Positions 7,041 through 15,046 of a stretch of 64,000 nucleotides of DNA are shown in pieces. Location of the stretch: assembly GCF_051192575.1 (NCBI RefSeq), contig NZ_JBPJSQ010000003.1, forward strand, positions 440,603-504,602, written 5' to 3'. Numbering within the stretch: position 1 is the first letter of the stretch; each line of letters begins with the position of its first letter. The position numbers and the translations under genes are program-made. Source of the DNA: Aestuariimicrobium soli. Lineage in GTDB: Bacteria; Actinomycetota; Actinomycetes; Propionibacteriales; Propionibacteriaceae. The notes below the pieces were generated by a model. It worked only from the letters and a program-made list of their open reading frames with translations, was not told the DNA's origin and ran no database searches.

Positions 7041-7234
7041 TCCTCAGCGCCGCCCTCGGGTCGCGCCGCCAGCAGGCCGACGCCGCAGAGGTGCTCGGCT
7101 GGTCAGTCCCACGCCTGCATCAGGTCGCGCTCAAGCTCGCCGCCGACCCGCAGGTGGCAGCCACGCACCCGGTGGAGTGCCGGCGGATTCTCGACCGCCG
7201 CGACCGGGGGAGAGCGGCGCGCCGAGGCGTCTAG
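7025..7234 (+). CDS. Small HTH-like protein before the integrase (possible excisionase)
   Basis: A 69-residue basic protein from ATG 7025, overlapping the lipoprotein gene by 16 nt. The core SRRQQADAAEVLGWSVPRL looks like two helices joined by a turn, and the C-terminus is Arg-rich. It ends convergently against the integrase, overlapping its stop by 4 bp. Recombination directionality factors are small, basic and close to int, so Xis is a candidate. The evidence is weak and it could be an unrelated small protein. Confidence 0.45.
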   Translation: METDLILSAALGSRRQQADAAEVLGWSVPRLHQVALKLAADPQVAATHPVECRRILDRRDRGRAARRGV

Positions 7235-8421
7235 TCGCCCTTGACCGTCTCCGTCTCGATCGCGGGCGCGCCGTACAGCCCGCCGATCCGGTCGGCCAGC
7301 GCCCGCCGCGACTGCTCCGTGGCGTGGGCGTAGTGCCGCTGGGCTGTGAGCGGGTCGTGCCCGAGCATCGCGGCCGAGTCGGTGATCGTCACCCCGGCGT
7401 GGATCAGCATCGTCTCCAGCGTCCCGCGCGCCCCATGCAGCGGCACCTCGGGCACGCCAGCGCGACGGCAGGCGGCTTTCCACGCGCTGTGATCGGCGCG
7501 CGGCATCACGGGAGTCTCGCCACCGCCCACGACGTAGGTCTGCTCCGACTGCCCCATGCGGAGCAGCCTGAGCGTGTCGAGCAGCGCGGCGGGGAGCGGG
7601 ATGGTGCGCTTCGACCTGCGGGACTTGGGCTCGTCCATCACCCACTCGCCGCGCACCCGCGACGCCGCCTCCCGGACGGTCAGCGTCCCGGCCTCCAGGT
7701 CGAGGTCGCCCCATCGGAGCCCGAGCGCCTCGCCCTGTCTCAGTCCGACCATGAGCGCCAGCATGATCCGCACCCGCTCGTCGAGGTCAGCGGTGCAGTC
7801 GATGACCGCCATGGCTTGCTCGCGGGTGAGGATCGCATGCGGCTCGGCCCGGTTCTTCGGCAGCTCGATGTGTCGCGCGGGGTTGTGGGTGATGAGTCGG
7901 TCGCGCTCGGCCACGGTCAGCGCCCGTCGGAGGATCGCGTGCGCCTGCCGGATCGACGCCGCCGACAGCGGCGCGGGGTGGTCGGTGCCGCGGGTCTTCG
8001 GTGACGGCTCGGTGCGCAGCGCCAGGATCATCTCGCGCACGTCGGTGGAGGTCAGCTTCTGCAGCCTGATTCTGCCGACGTGAGGCTTGATCGAGTGGGT
8101 GATGTGCGACTCATACCCCGATCGCGTGGTTGCCTTGAGCTCGGCCGTCTGCATCCAGCGGTCGAGCCACTCGCTCACGGTGATGGTGGACGGCTCGACC
8201 CCGGCGCCCATCTGCTCGAGCACCTCGGCGCGGATCAGCAGCAGCTCGCGCTTGGTCGGCGCCTGTCTGGTCGTCCGCTCCCGCACGCCGCCGATGGTGG
8301 TGCTCATCGTCCATCGCCACGGAGCACCGCACCGATGGGCGGACTTGTCCGGCGGGCACCCGTATCTGGGCGAGCAGAGCTGCGTGATGGAGCCCTCGCC
8401 CCTGCCTCGTCGCTGAGCCAT
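7231..8421 (-). CDS. Prophage tyrosine recombinase (integrase)
   Basis: A 396-residue tyrosine-family integrase. Catalytic residues visible: R228 in GLRQGEALGLRW, a Lys in PKSRRSKRTIP (266-271), H329 and R332 in LHGARGT, H355 in LGHDP and Y364 in QRHYAHA. A core-binding SAM-like domain occupies about 80-180. The N-terminus has a possible zinc-binding cluster C16, C22, H29, C31. It recombines attP with attB in the adjacent tRNA-Lys gene. Start ATG 8421 has GAGAGG 9 nt upstream. It is transcribed away from the tRNA and ends against the lysogeny operon. Confidence 0.95.
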   Translation of the reverse strand: MAQRRGRGEGSITQLCSPRYGCPPDKSAHRCGAPWRWTMSTTIGGVRERTTRQAPTKRELLLIRAEVLEQMGAGVEPSTITVSEWLDRWMQTAELKATTRSGYESHITHSIKPHVGRIRLQKLTSTDVREMILALRTEPSPKTRGTDHPAPLSAASIRQAHAILRRALTVAERDRLITHNPARHIELPKNRAEPHAILTREQAMAVIDCTADLDERVRIMLALMVGLRQGEALGLRWGDLDLEAGTLTVREAASRVRGEWVMDEPKSRRSKRTIPLPAALLDTLRLLRMGQSEQTYVVGGGETPVMPRADHSAWKAACRRAGVPEVPLHGARGTLETMLIHAGVTITDSAAMLGHDPLTAQRHYAHATEQSRRALADRIGGLYGAPAIETETVKGD

Positions 8422-8437
8422 CGTGAGACCTCTCTAT

Positions 8438-8511
8438 CTAGGTAGCCCTAAGGTAGACCGACCTCCCCTAGACTACCGGAGTGCTCCCTAGTCTGATGTG
8501 TCGCTGACTAG
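8438..8511. promoter_or_regulatory. Phased CTAG sites between integrase and tRNA (arm-type sites?)
   Basis: CTAG occurs at 8438, 8468, 8488 and 8508, with a CTAA variant at 8448, so spacings are 10, 20, 20 and 20 bp. Several are in a CCCTAG context. CTAG is normally rare in bacterial DNA. The array covers the integrase promoter and lies between int and the tRNA 3' end, where arm-type integrase or excisionase binding sites are expected. Confidence 0.45.
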
Positions 8512-8520
8512 GCTAAACAG

Positions 8521-8560
8521 TGCCCCCACCCGGGCTCGAACCGGGGACCCATGGATTAAA
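8521..8560. other. Predicted prophage attachment core in the tRNA 3' half
   Basis: The prophage abuts the 3' end of tRNA-Lys, whose sequence is intact. That implies the phage copy of the 3' half restored the gene on integration. The core length and the second copy cannot be seen because the other prophage end lies outside the window. Confidence 0.35.
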
Positions 8561-8593
8561 AGTCCACTGCTCTACCGACTGAGCTATAGGGGC
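8521..8593 (-). tRNA. tRNA-Lys (anticodon TTT)
   Basis: The minus strand gives a 73-nt cloverleaf. The acceptor GCCCCTA pairs with TGGGGGC followed by discriminator A. The D-arm is AGCTCAGTCGGTAGAGC, the anticodon loop CTTTTAA (anticodon TTT) is closed by GTGGA/TCCAT, and the T-arm is CCCGGTTCGAGCCCGGG. CCA is not encoded. It serves as the integration site of the prophage. Confidence 0.96.
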
Positions 8594-8623
8594 GCGTCAA
8601 TGGTAGCGGGGGTGAGCAGTGCC

Positions 8624-10141
8624 TCAGCGAACCCGGACGGCCGGGCTCACCCACGGCGGCCGACGCGTGGGCTGCACGGGGTGCTCCTCCCAGCCCGACG
8701 ACCACGAACCCGCCCCCTCGGGCAGTGCCTCGGCCCTGGCCCGCCCCACCAGTTCGGCGATCTCGAGTTTCATCGAGGTGAGCGCCCGTAGGTCGTCCTC
8801 GGTCGCGGCCCCGCCCGATCCGGTCGACGTGCCACCCTCGCGGACGATGAACCGTTCCGCCTCGAGCCGGTGGGCGGCCACCCGCAACTCGATCAGCCGG
8901 CGGTGTCGCGCCCGGTCGGCCGAGGGCAGGTCGAGGTGTTCCTCGGCGGCGCGCAGCCAGCCGTAGTCGCGGTTGATGCGGATCAGTCCGGGGTCGACCT
9001 GCAGCGCGGTGTGCACCGGCAGTTCGGGTTCGATCACGCGGGCTCCGGCGCTGCGGGCGTAGGCGATCTCGTCGCGCTCGGTCTCGTCCGACATCAGTTC
9101 GGTCGCCCGCGCCACCACCTGCGCGATGGACTTCGTGGCGAAGCTGGTGTCGTCGGGGTTGTCGGAGGGAGCCGAGCTGACCACCCAGCAACGGTCGACG
9201 CCGAGCTTCACGGCCATCTCGACCGGCACGTTCTCGCGCACCCCGCCGTCGACGTAGTACTCGCCCTCGAGTTCCACCGGCGCGAACACCGCGGGAATGG
9301 AGCACGAGGCCAGCACGCCGCGCGAGAAGTCGTGGTGGGCGTGGCCGACGACGCGGTCGTCCCGGTCGACCAGCACCCCGTCCTCCCGCATGAACCGCAG
9401 GTCGCCGCTCTCGAGGCACACCATGGCGATCCGCACCGTCACCCCCGACGAGGCCACCTTGTCGGAGCGGTAGGTGCCCTCGTCCAGCAGGCGTTCGAGC
9501 AGGGGTCCCGGACGATACATCGAGCGGCTGGCCTCGGCACCGCGCAGGATGGCGCCGAGGTCGCCGGGGGCGCCGCGCAGTCGGGGCAGGCTCGACATCA
9601 GTTGCATCGCCAACCCTGGCGACCAGCCGGTCGACTCGGGGGTGTGCTCGGCCATGGCGATCCGCAACGTCTCGGCCTGACCGCTGAGTTGCTCCTCCTC
9701 GGCCAGGGGCGGGTCGTCGTCAGTGGGGCGCTGTCGCAGCACTCCCCGGCGGGCGGCAGACACCCGCGGGCTCGGCCGGGACTGTGTCGACATCAGCGCC
9801 ATCCACTCCTGGCCGCGGGCCTGCAGCGTGGTGAACCAGGGGCGCTCGGCGAACATCTCCGACTGGCGACGCATGCCGAACCACAGATCTTCGAGTCGGC
9901 GCACCCCGGCGGCCTGGTCGTCCGGGTCGAGGTACTGCCCGATCATCGCCGACAGGATCGACCCCGACGAGGTGCCGACGACCACGCTGGGGCGGATGCC
10001 GACCACCTCGTAGAGGTAGCGCAGGGCGCCGAGTTGGAAGCTGGCCTTGGAGCCGCCGCCCGAGAGCACGAGGCCCTCGACCGCGTCGGCGCGCCGCGAC
10101 CACGGCATGGTGGGCAGGCCACTCCACTGGAAGCGAGGCAT
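8624..10141 (-). CDS. Patatin-like phospholipase
   Basis: A 505-residue cytosolic-looking serine hydrolase. The patatin signature is complete: oxyanion loop SGGGSKASFQLG (residues 27-38), nucleophile elbow GTSSG with Ser58, and catalytic Asp298 in YVDGGVREN. These enzymes use a Ser-Asp dyad to cleave acyl chains from lipids. The C-terminal 150 residues carry long charged helices and a Pro/Arg-rich tail. No signal peptide or membrane span is present. TACGCT-N6-ATG upstream suggests a leaderless start, though GGGAG is also present. The substrate is unknown. Confidence 0.88.
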   Translation of the reverse strand: MPRFQWSGLPTMPWSRRADAVEGLVLSGGGSKASFQLGALRYLYEVVGIRPSVVVGTSSGSILSAMIGQYLDPDDQAAGVRRLEDLWFGMRRQSEMFAERPWFTTLQARGQEWMALMSTQSRPSPRVSAARRGVLRQRPTDDDPPLAEEEQLSGQAETLRIAMAEHTPESTGWSPGLAMQLMSSLPRLRGAPGDLGAILRGAEASRSMYRPGPLLERLLDEGTYRSDKVASSGVTVRIAMVCLESGDLRFMREDGVLVDRDDRVVGHAHHDFSRGVLASCSIPAVFAPVELEGEYYVDGGVRENVPVEMAVKLGVDRCWVVSSAPSDNPDDTSFATKSIAQVVARATELMSDETERDEIAYARSAGARVIEPELPVHTALQVDPGLIRINRDYGWLRAAEEHLDLPSADRARHRRLIELRVAAHRLEAERFIVREGGTSTGSGGAATEDDLRALTSMKLEIAELVGRARAEALPEGAGSWSSGWEEHPVQPTRRPPWVSPAVRVR

Positions 10142-10154
10142 GCTCCCAGCGTAG

Positions 10155-10235
10155 GTGACGCAAACGTGACTGCTCGTCGCCGGTGAGGGCCGAAAACCCG
10201 GCCCACCCGGCGACGAGCAGTCACCTTTGCGTCAC
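10155..10235. repeat. Long imperfect palindrome, 81 bp
   Basis: Arms 10155-10183 and 10207-10235 match at 28 of 29 positions. The 23-nt centre folds further through GGGCC/GGCCC. It fills the gap between the MFS gene stop (10237) and the patatin start, both minus-strand. It has no U-tract and is longer than typical terminators. Two other long hairpins of similar size but different sequence occur at 12608-12692 and 22556-22628. Confidence 0.8.
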
Positions 10236-10236
10236 G

Positions 10237-11901
10237 TCACTCGGCGATCGGCCGCTCGCCACCCTTGAGCTCGACGTGGGGCAGCAGGAAGGTCACCAAC
10301 CAGCCCACGAACATGACCGCCGCGCCGACGAAGAAGACCAGGTTCATCGAGTTCGAGAACCCCTCCAGGAACGGGCGCGCCAGCCGCGGGTCGAGCTGCT
10401 GGATGAACGAGCTGTCGTTCAGCGGGTTCAGCGCACCGCGGTCGCCCGCCTGCAGCGCCTTCACGAAGGCCTGGTTCACCGGGTTCTGCATCACCTGCGG
10501 GTCGTGCACGGCGGCCTGGAAGTCGGCGCCGGGCACCAGCCGGGTGAAGGCGTCGGTCAGTCGCTGCGGCACCACCGAGAACAGGATCGACAGGAACACC
10601 GCGGTGCCCAGGGTGCCGCCGATCTGGCGGGTGAAGGTGGCGCTCGAGGTGGCCACACCCATGTCCTTGCGCTGGGCCGAGTTCTGCACGGCCAGCATCA
10701 GCGGCTGCATCATGAAGCCCAGCCCGAGGCCGAAGATCACCATCGGCACCATCAGCTGCCACATGGGGGTGTCGTAACGCAGGAAGCCGAACATCACCAG
10801 TGCCACGGTGAGCAGCAGCCCACCCACTCTGATGAACGGGCGGTAGCGGCCGTAGCGGGCGATCAGCTGCCCCGACAGGATCGAGCCGGTCATGATGCCC
10901 AGCGTCAGCGGCAGCATCAGCAGCCCGGCCTTCGTGGGCGAGGCACCGCGCACGATCTGCAGGTACAGCGGCAGCATGGCGATGCCGCCGAACATGCCGA
11001 TGCCGATCACGACCGAGATCACGGAGGAGACACCGATGGTGCGGTTGCGGAACAGGTGCAGGGGCAGCAGCGCCTCATCGCCCATGCGCGCCTCGATGGC
11101 CACGAACGCCCCGATGCCGAGGGCGCCGATCACGTAGCAGACCAGCGAGTGGAACGATCCCCAGCCCCACTCCCGACCCTGCTCGGCGACGAGCAGCAGC
11201 GGCACGGCGCCGACGGCCAGCGCCACGGCACCCCACCAGTCGATGCGGTGGTCGAGGCGCTGGTGGCGCAGGTGCAGGGTGCGTCCGACGACGGCGAGGG
11301 CGATCAGCCCCAGCGGCACGTTCACCAGGAACACCCAGCGCCAGCCGGTGATGCCCAGAATGGACGACTGCCCGGCCAGGAAGCCGCCCACCACGGGCCC
11401 GAGCACCGACGAGGTGCCGAACACGGCAAGGAAGAAGCCCTGGTAGCGGGCCCGTTCGCGCGGCGGGACGATGTCGCCCAGGATCGCGAAGGCCAGCGAG
11501 AACAAGCCGCCGGCGCCCAGCCCCTGCACGGCGCGGAAGGCTGCGAGCTGCCACATCGAGCCGGCGAAGGAGCACAGGGCCGATCCGATGATGAAGATCG
11601 AGATCGCGGCCAGGAAGAACCGCTTGCGCCCGTAGATGTCGGACAGCTTGCCGTACAGCGGCGTGACGATGGTCGAGGTGATCAGGTACGCGGTGGTCAC
11701 CCACGCCTGCTGGCTGAGCCCGTTGAGGTCGTCCGAGATGGTGCGAATGGCGGTCGCGACGATGGTCTGGTCGAGCGCCGCCAGGAACATGCCGGTCATC
11801 AGACCGATCAGGATGGTGACGATCTGGCGGTGGGTCAGTGCCGGGTGGTCGGACGAGCCGGGTCGCGCGCTGGGCGCCTCGGCGGTGGCGGTGGAGGTCA
11901 T
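10237..11901 (-). CDS. DHA2-family (EmrB/QacA) multidrug efflux MFS transporter
   Basis: A 554-residue protein with about 14 transmembrane segments. Family motifs are visible: D1 LDQTIVATAIRTI, motif A GKLSDIYGRKRFF, and motif C SSVLGPVVGGFLAG in TM5. It exports hydrophobic drugs by proton antiport. It is co-transcribed with and overlaps by 4 nt the upstream MarR regulator, the classic arrangement for a drug-induced exporter. The C-terminus ends in a short cytoplasmic tail. Confidence 0.9.
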   Translation of the reverse strand: MTSTATAEAPSARPGSSDHPALTHRQIVTILIGLMTGMFLAALDQTIVATAIRTISDDLNGLSQQAWVTTAYLITSTIVTPLYGKLSDIYGRKRFFLAAISIFIIGSALCSFAGSMWQLAAFRAVQGLGAGGLFSLAFAILGDIVPPRERARYQGFFLAVFGTSSVLGPVVGGFLAGQSSILGITGWRWVFLVNVPLGLIALAVVGRTLHLRHQRLDHRIDWWGAVALAVGAVPLLLVAEQGREWGWGSFHSLVCYVIGALGIGAFVAIEARMGDEALLPLHLFRNRTIGVSSVISVVIGIGMFGGIAMLPLYLQIVRGASPTKAGLLMLPLTLGIMTGSILSGQLIARYGRYRPFIRVGGLLLTVALVMFGFLRYDTPMWQLMVPMVIFGLGLGFMMQPLMLAVQNSAQRKDMGVATSSATFTRQIGGTLGTAVFLSILFSVVPQRLTDAFTRLVPGADFQAAVHDPQVMQNPVNQAFVKALQAGDRGALNPLNDSSFIQQLDPRLARPFLEGFSNSMNLVFFVGAAVMFVGWLVTFLLPHVELKGGERPIAE

Positions 11902-12449
11902 TCGGTGCTCCTGATGGAGGGATCCCTGGCGGGATCTGTGGAGGGGTCGGTGGGTGTCAGGCCGCTGGCCCGCTCCTCGCGGAGTTGGCGGACGGCGGCA
12001 TCGAGGTCGTCGGTGAAGCGGGCGAGCAGGCGGGTGAAGGTCTCGCGGTCGGCGGGCGACCAGTCATCGAGCACCTGCCCGAGGTAGGCGCTGCGCTGCT
12101 CGCGCAGCAGGAGGACGAGGTCCTTGCCCGCGGGCGTGATGTCGATCAGCTGGGCTCGTCCGTCGCGGGGATCGGGAACCTTCTGCAGCAGTCCCAGTGA
12201 GGTCAGGTGCGAGACCTGGCGCGAGGTGGTGGAAAGGTCGGCGCCGAGTGCCTGGGCGAGGTCGCTGAGGCGCTGGGGTTCGGCCCACACCCGGAACAGC
12301 AGCGGGAAGTGGAACGGGTCGACGTCGGGGTGGGGCCACGGGATCAGGGCCTTGCTGGCGCTGATCAGCTTGACCACGCGGATCAGGTGGTCGCCGAGGG
12401 TGCGTCCCGGGGGAGTCGGGGGCAGATCCGGCAGGGGTGGGGTGGGCAC
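11898..12449 (-). CDS. MarR-family regulator of the adjacent exporter
   Basis: GTG 12449 is chosen because GAAGGGAG precedes it by about 7 nt; 183 residues. The winged helix runs from about 45 to 120: RLSDLAQALGADLSTTSRQV is the recognition region, followed by GLLQKVPDPRDGRAQLIDIT, the wing with the Asp-x-Arg typical of MarR. A Pro-rich N-terminus and a Thr/Asp/Pro tail flank it. It probably represses the MarR-MFS operon until a ligand binds. Palindromes matching MarR operators lie just upstream at 12511-12561. Confidence 0.88.
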   Translation of the reverse strand: MPTPPLPDLPPTPPGRTLGDHLIRVVKLISASKALIPWPHPDVDPFHFPLLFRVWAEPQRLSDLAQALGADLSTTSRQVSHLTSLGLLQKVPDPRDGRAQLIDITPAGKDLVLLLREQRSAYLGQVLDDWSPADRETFTRLLARFTDDLDAAVRQLREERASGLTPTDPSTDPARDPSIRSTE

Positions 12450-12510
12450 GGGTGCTCCCTTCGGTGAGTGGTGTGTGGCTGGGTGGGGTCGCTCGGGGCT
12501 CCTGGGCTGC

Positions 12511-12561
12511 GATTGCTTGCAGGCCGCAAGCAATCATGCGCCTGATGGTTGCAGCATGCAA
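12511..12561. promoter_or_regulatory. MarR operator candidates
   Basis: A perfect 10-bp inverted repeat GATTGCTTGC with 5-nt spacer spans 12511-12535. A second, shorter palindrome TTGCA-gca-TGCAA lies at 12549-12561. Both contain the TTGCNNGCAA-like core usual for MarR sites and lie 60-110 bp upstream of the marR start, in its promoter region. Confidence 0.6.
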
Positions 12562-12607
12562 GTGAATCCAGTTCGCTCACGGCTGATCGCGTGGTGAGCG
12601 CGTGCCC

Positions 12608-12692
12608 TCACCGATCCGAAACGGTGTTACCCCGCGAGTTCTTGCCACCGGTTGGCAAGAACTCGCACCGGCGCACCAATTCGGATCGGTGA
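12608..12692. repeat. Long imperfect palindrome, 85 bp
   Basis: Two 40-nt arms (12608-12647 and 12653-12692) pair at 32 of 40 positions around a 5-nt loop CCGGT. The inner 14 bp and the outer 13 bp are perfect. It lies between divergent promoters (marR minus, CDF transporter plus), so it is not a transcription terminator for either gene. Confidence 0.8.
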
Positions 12693-12771
12693 TCCACGGA
12701 GACCCCGCCCACCCAGGCCCGGGAACTGGCCGGGTTCGATCCCACCCGGTCGCCCCTGAGACAATGCCCGG

Positions 12772-13710
12772 GTGACCGCCGTTCCCACCGCCCCCACCGA
12801 TTCCATCCACCACCGCCGCGCTCCCGAAGACCTGAGCCGCTTCGCCTGGCTCTCGATCGCCGCCGCGATCGTCACCATCGCGCTCAAGACCGGTGCCTGG
12901 CTGCTCACCGGCTCGGTGGGTCTGCTCTCGGACGCCGCCGAGTCGGTGGTGAACCTGGTGGCCGCCATCGTGGCGCTGGTCGCGCTGAAGGTGGCGATTC
13001 GTCCGCCCGACAAGAACCACCACTTCGGTCACTCCAAGGCCGAGTACTTCTCCGCGGCCGTCGAGGGCATCATGATCTTCGTCGCCGCCGCGGTGATCAT
13101 GTACTCGGCGATCACCCGCTTCTTCAGTCCCCAGCCGCTCGAGAACGTCGGCATCGGTCTGGCCGTCTCGGTGCTCGCCTCGGTGGTGAACGGGCTGGTC
13201 GCGTGGGTGTTGATCCGCGCCGGCCGCCGGCACCGCTCGCTCACCCTGCGGGCCGACGGCCACCACCTGCTGACCGACGTGTGGACCTCGGTGGGCGTGC
13301 TGGTCGGGGTCGGGCTGGTCGTGCTCACGGGGTGGACCCGCCTCGACGCCATCGTCGCCTTCGCCGTCGGCATCAACATCCTGGTCACCGGCTGGAAGCT
13401 GATCGCCGAGTCGACCGCCGGCCTGATGGACATCTCGCTCACCAAGGAGGACAACGCCGCCATCCAGACCGTGCTCGACCGGTTCACCTCCGACGAGATC
13501 ATCTTCCACGCGCTGCGCACCCGCGAGTCCGGACGACGGCAGTTCATGAGCGTGCACATGCTCGTGCCCGGGGCCTGGAGCGTGCAGGCCGGCCACGACG
13601 CCGTCGAGGACGTCACCGAGGAACTGCTCAAGGTGATGCCCGAACTGCGCATCACCATGCACCTCGAGCCGATCGAGGACCCCCGGTCCTACGAGGACAT
13701 CGACATCTGA
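12772..13710 (+). CDS. Cation diffusion facilitator (FieF/ZitB-like) divalent metal exporter
   Basis: A 312-residue CDF transporter with six transmembrane segments over residues 25-215 and a C-terminal cytoplasmic metal-sensing domain of about 95 residues. Metal-site motifs: GSVGLLSDAAESVVN in TM2 (D54, E57) and GHHLLTDVWTSVGV in TM5 (His and Asp). It exports Zn2+, Fe2+ or similar ions in exchange for protons. The start GTG 12772 follows GACAAT by 6 nt with no SD, so a leaderless transcript is likely. It ends convergently toward the sugar kinase gene. Confidence 0.9.
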   Translation: MTAVPTAPTDSIHHRRAPEDLSRFAWLSIAAAIVTIALKTGAWLLTGSVGLLSDAAESVVNLVAAIVALVALKVAIRPPDKNHHFGHSKAEYFSAAVEGIMIFVAAAVIMYSAITRFFSPQPLENVGIGLAVSVLASVVNGLVAWVLIRAGRRHRSLTLRADGHHLLTDVWTSVGVLVGVGLVVLTGWTRLDAIVAFAVGINILVTGWKLIAESTAGLMDISLTKEDNAAIQTVLDRFTSDEIIFHALRTRESGRRQFMSVHMLVPGAWSVQAGHDAVEDVTEELLKVMPELRITMHLEPIEDPRSYEDIDI

Positions 13711-13741
13711 GGCCGCGAGCCCCCGGGGGTCGTCCGAGCCC

Positions 13742-15046
13742 TCAGATCGGACGAGCCGCCGCCCCCGGCCTCGTCACCAACGTGCTGGCGTCGACACCGG
13801 CCAGCGGGAACTCGCCGCGGTAGACCGACAGCCACTGCTCGGCGAACCGCTCGGCATCCGCGGTCGGCACGAGGGCCCACACCGAACCGCCGAAGCCCGC
13901 GCCGAAGGCCGACGCGGCGACGGCGCCCAGCTCGCGGGCGAGCCTGGCCAGAGCGATGGTCTCGTCCACCTGGTTGCCCAGGTCGGTGGTGGTCAGCCGC
14001 TGCGACGTGTCGACCAGGGTGCCGAACCGGCTGAGGTCGCCGGCGGCCAGGGCCTCGGCAGCCGCCGGTATGATCTCGTCGGACTCCGTCACGAACTGGT
14101 GCAGCCGCTTGGTCAGGTAGGTGTCATCGGCCACCAGTCCCCGCAGGCGTTCGGTGATCTCGACTCGCGTGGCCCCTTCATGGCCGGAGCCGAGCGCATC
14201 GGCGATGACGGCGTCGGATCGTCCGGTCGCCTCGTTCCAACGAGCGACGATCTCGCGCGTCGACAGTGAGGCGCGGTTGAACAGGTCGCGGGCCGCGCCG
14301 GTCTTCTCGGCAGCCACCCCCGACACCGCCACCACGAACGAGAGGTCGTCGGGGAAGGCGATCTGACCCTCCTCGCGGATCGGGCAGAACGAGAACTGCG
14401 CCAGATGGCCCTCGACCCCGCAGAGCATGCCCGTGTGGTCCTCCGAACCGCCGAACGTGCCCACGCCGCGATGGCCCACCAATGACCCGAAAGACATGCC
14501 GTTCTCGATGCACGCGGCGTAGCCGGCCAGGTCGACGCGCGAGGTGATGTTGGCCTGCCACGCGGGGTGCTCGGTGAGCCCGTTCAGGTCGACGAGCGCC
14601 AGCGCGATCCCGGTCAGCAGGGCCGAGGACGACGACATCCCGCTGGCCAGCGGCAACGTCGAGGTGATCGTCAGGCGGGCCGGCCGCAACGGCCCGAAGT
14701 TGGCGGTCAGCCGGTCGATGACCGTCTGCGCATAGTTGCCCCAGTGGCCACCCGGCAGGCCGGATTCCCGGCCGGGCACGAGTCGCACCTCCCCTGGATT
14801 GGCGTCGGTGGTGGCGATGAACTCCGGCTGGGACGACTCGTCCCCGCTGGAACCCTCGTCTGCGGGGGCGGCGACGGCGTGCACCGTCACGCCCCGGTCG
14901 ACGGCGGCCAGCAGCGAACGACCACCGGCGTAGTCAGTGTGCTTTCCCAGCACCTCGATGCGCCCGGGCACGAACCAGCGCACCTCGTCGCGCCGCTGCG
15001 GATCGGTCACCTGTGCTTGGGACGAGGGAGCGCTCACAGCTGGCAC
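13742..15046 (-). CDS. Galactokinase-like GHMP sugar kinase
   Basis: A 434-residue GHMP kinase. The N-terminal galactokinase-type signature reads PGRIEVLGKHTDYAGG (residues 27-42). The ATP loop is PLASGMSSSSA (132-142), and the C-terminal GHMP motif is FGAGFGGSVWAL. True galactokinases have GEHTDY; here Lys35 replaces the Glu that contacts the sugar, so the sugar may not be galactose. The gene overlaps the upstream nucleotidyltransferase by 13 nt, suggesting a coupled sugar to sugar-1-phosphate to NDP-sugar route. I am confident of the family, not of the substrate. Confidence 0.85.
   Translation of the reverse strand: MPAVSAPSSQAQVTDPQRRDEVRWFVPGRIEVLGKHTDYAGGRSLLAAVDRGVTVHAVAAPADEGSSGDESSQPEFIATTDANPGEVRLVPGRESGLPGGHWGNYAQTVIDRLTANFGPLRPARLTITSTLPLASGMSSSSALLTGIALALVDLNGLTEHPAWQANITSRVDLAGYAACIENGMSFGSLVGHRGVGTFGGSEDHTGMLCGVEGHLAQFSFCPIREEGQIAFPDDLSFVVAVSGVAAEKTGAARDLFNRASLSTREIVARWNEATGRSDAVIADALGSGHEGATRVEITERLRGLVADDTYLTKRLHQFVTESDEIIPAAAEALAAGDLSRFGTLVDTSQRLTTTDLGNQVDETIALARLARELGAVAASAFGAGFGGSVWALVPTADAERFAEQWLSVYRGEFPLAGVDASTLVTRPGAAARPI

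Larger units (their letters stand above)
1..8520. mobile_element. Prophage remnant (one end), integrated beside tRNA-Lys
   Basis: Phage tail genes run on the minus strand at 1-3254. A divergent HTH regulator pair lies at 3133-4406, lysogeny-side genes at 4403-7234, and a tyrosine integrase at 7231-8421 sits 99 bp from the 3' end of tRNA-Lys. Seen: there is no terminase, portal, protease or capsid gene between the regulators and the neck/tail genes. Known: tRNA 3' ends are common attB sites for tyrosine integrases. Inference: the element extends left beyond position 1 and lost its early and head genes. The other attachment site is not visible. Confidence 0.85.

Noticed and set aside
10155..10235. 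Reading the 81-bp palindrome simply as the terminator of the MFS operon
   Set aside because: Arms are far longer than needed, no U-tract follows, and similar hairpins occur in a promoter region and inside a gene.
13711..13741. CCCCCGGGGG between the CDF and sugar kinase genes as a terminator
   Set aside because: Self-complementary but no room for a loop; too weak to call.
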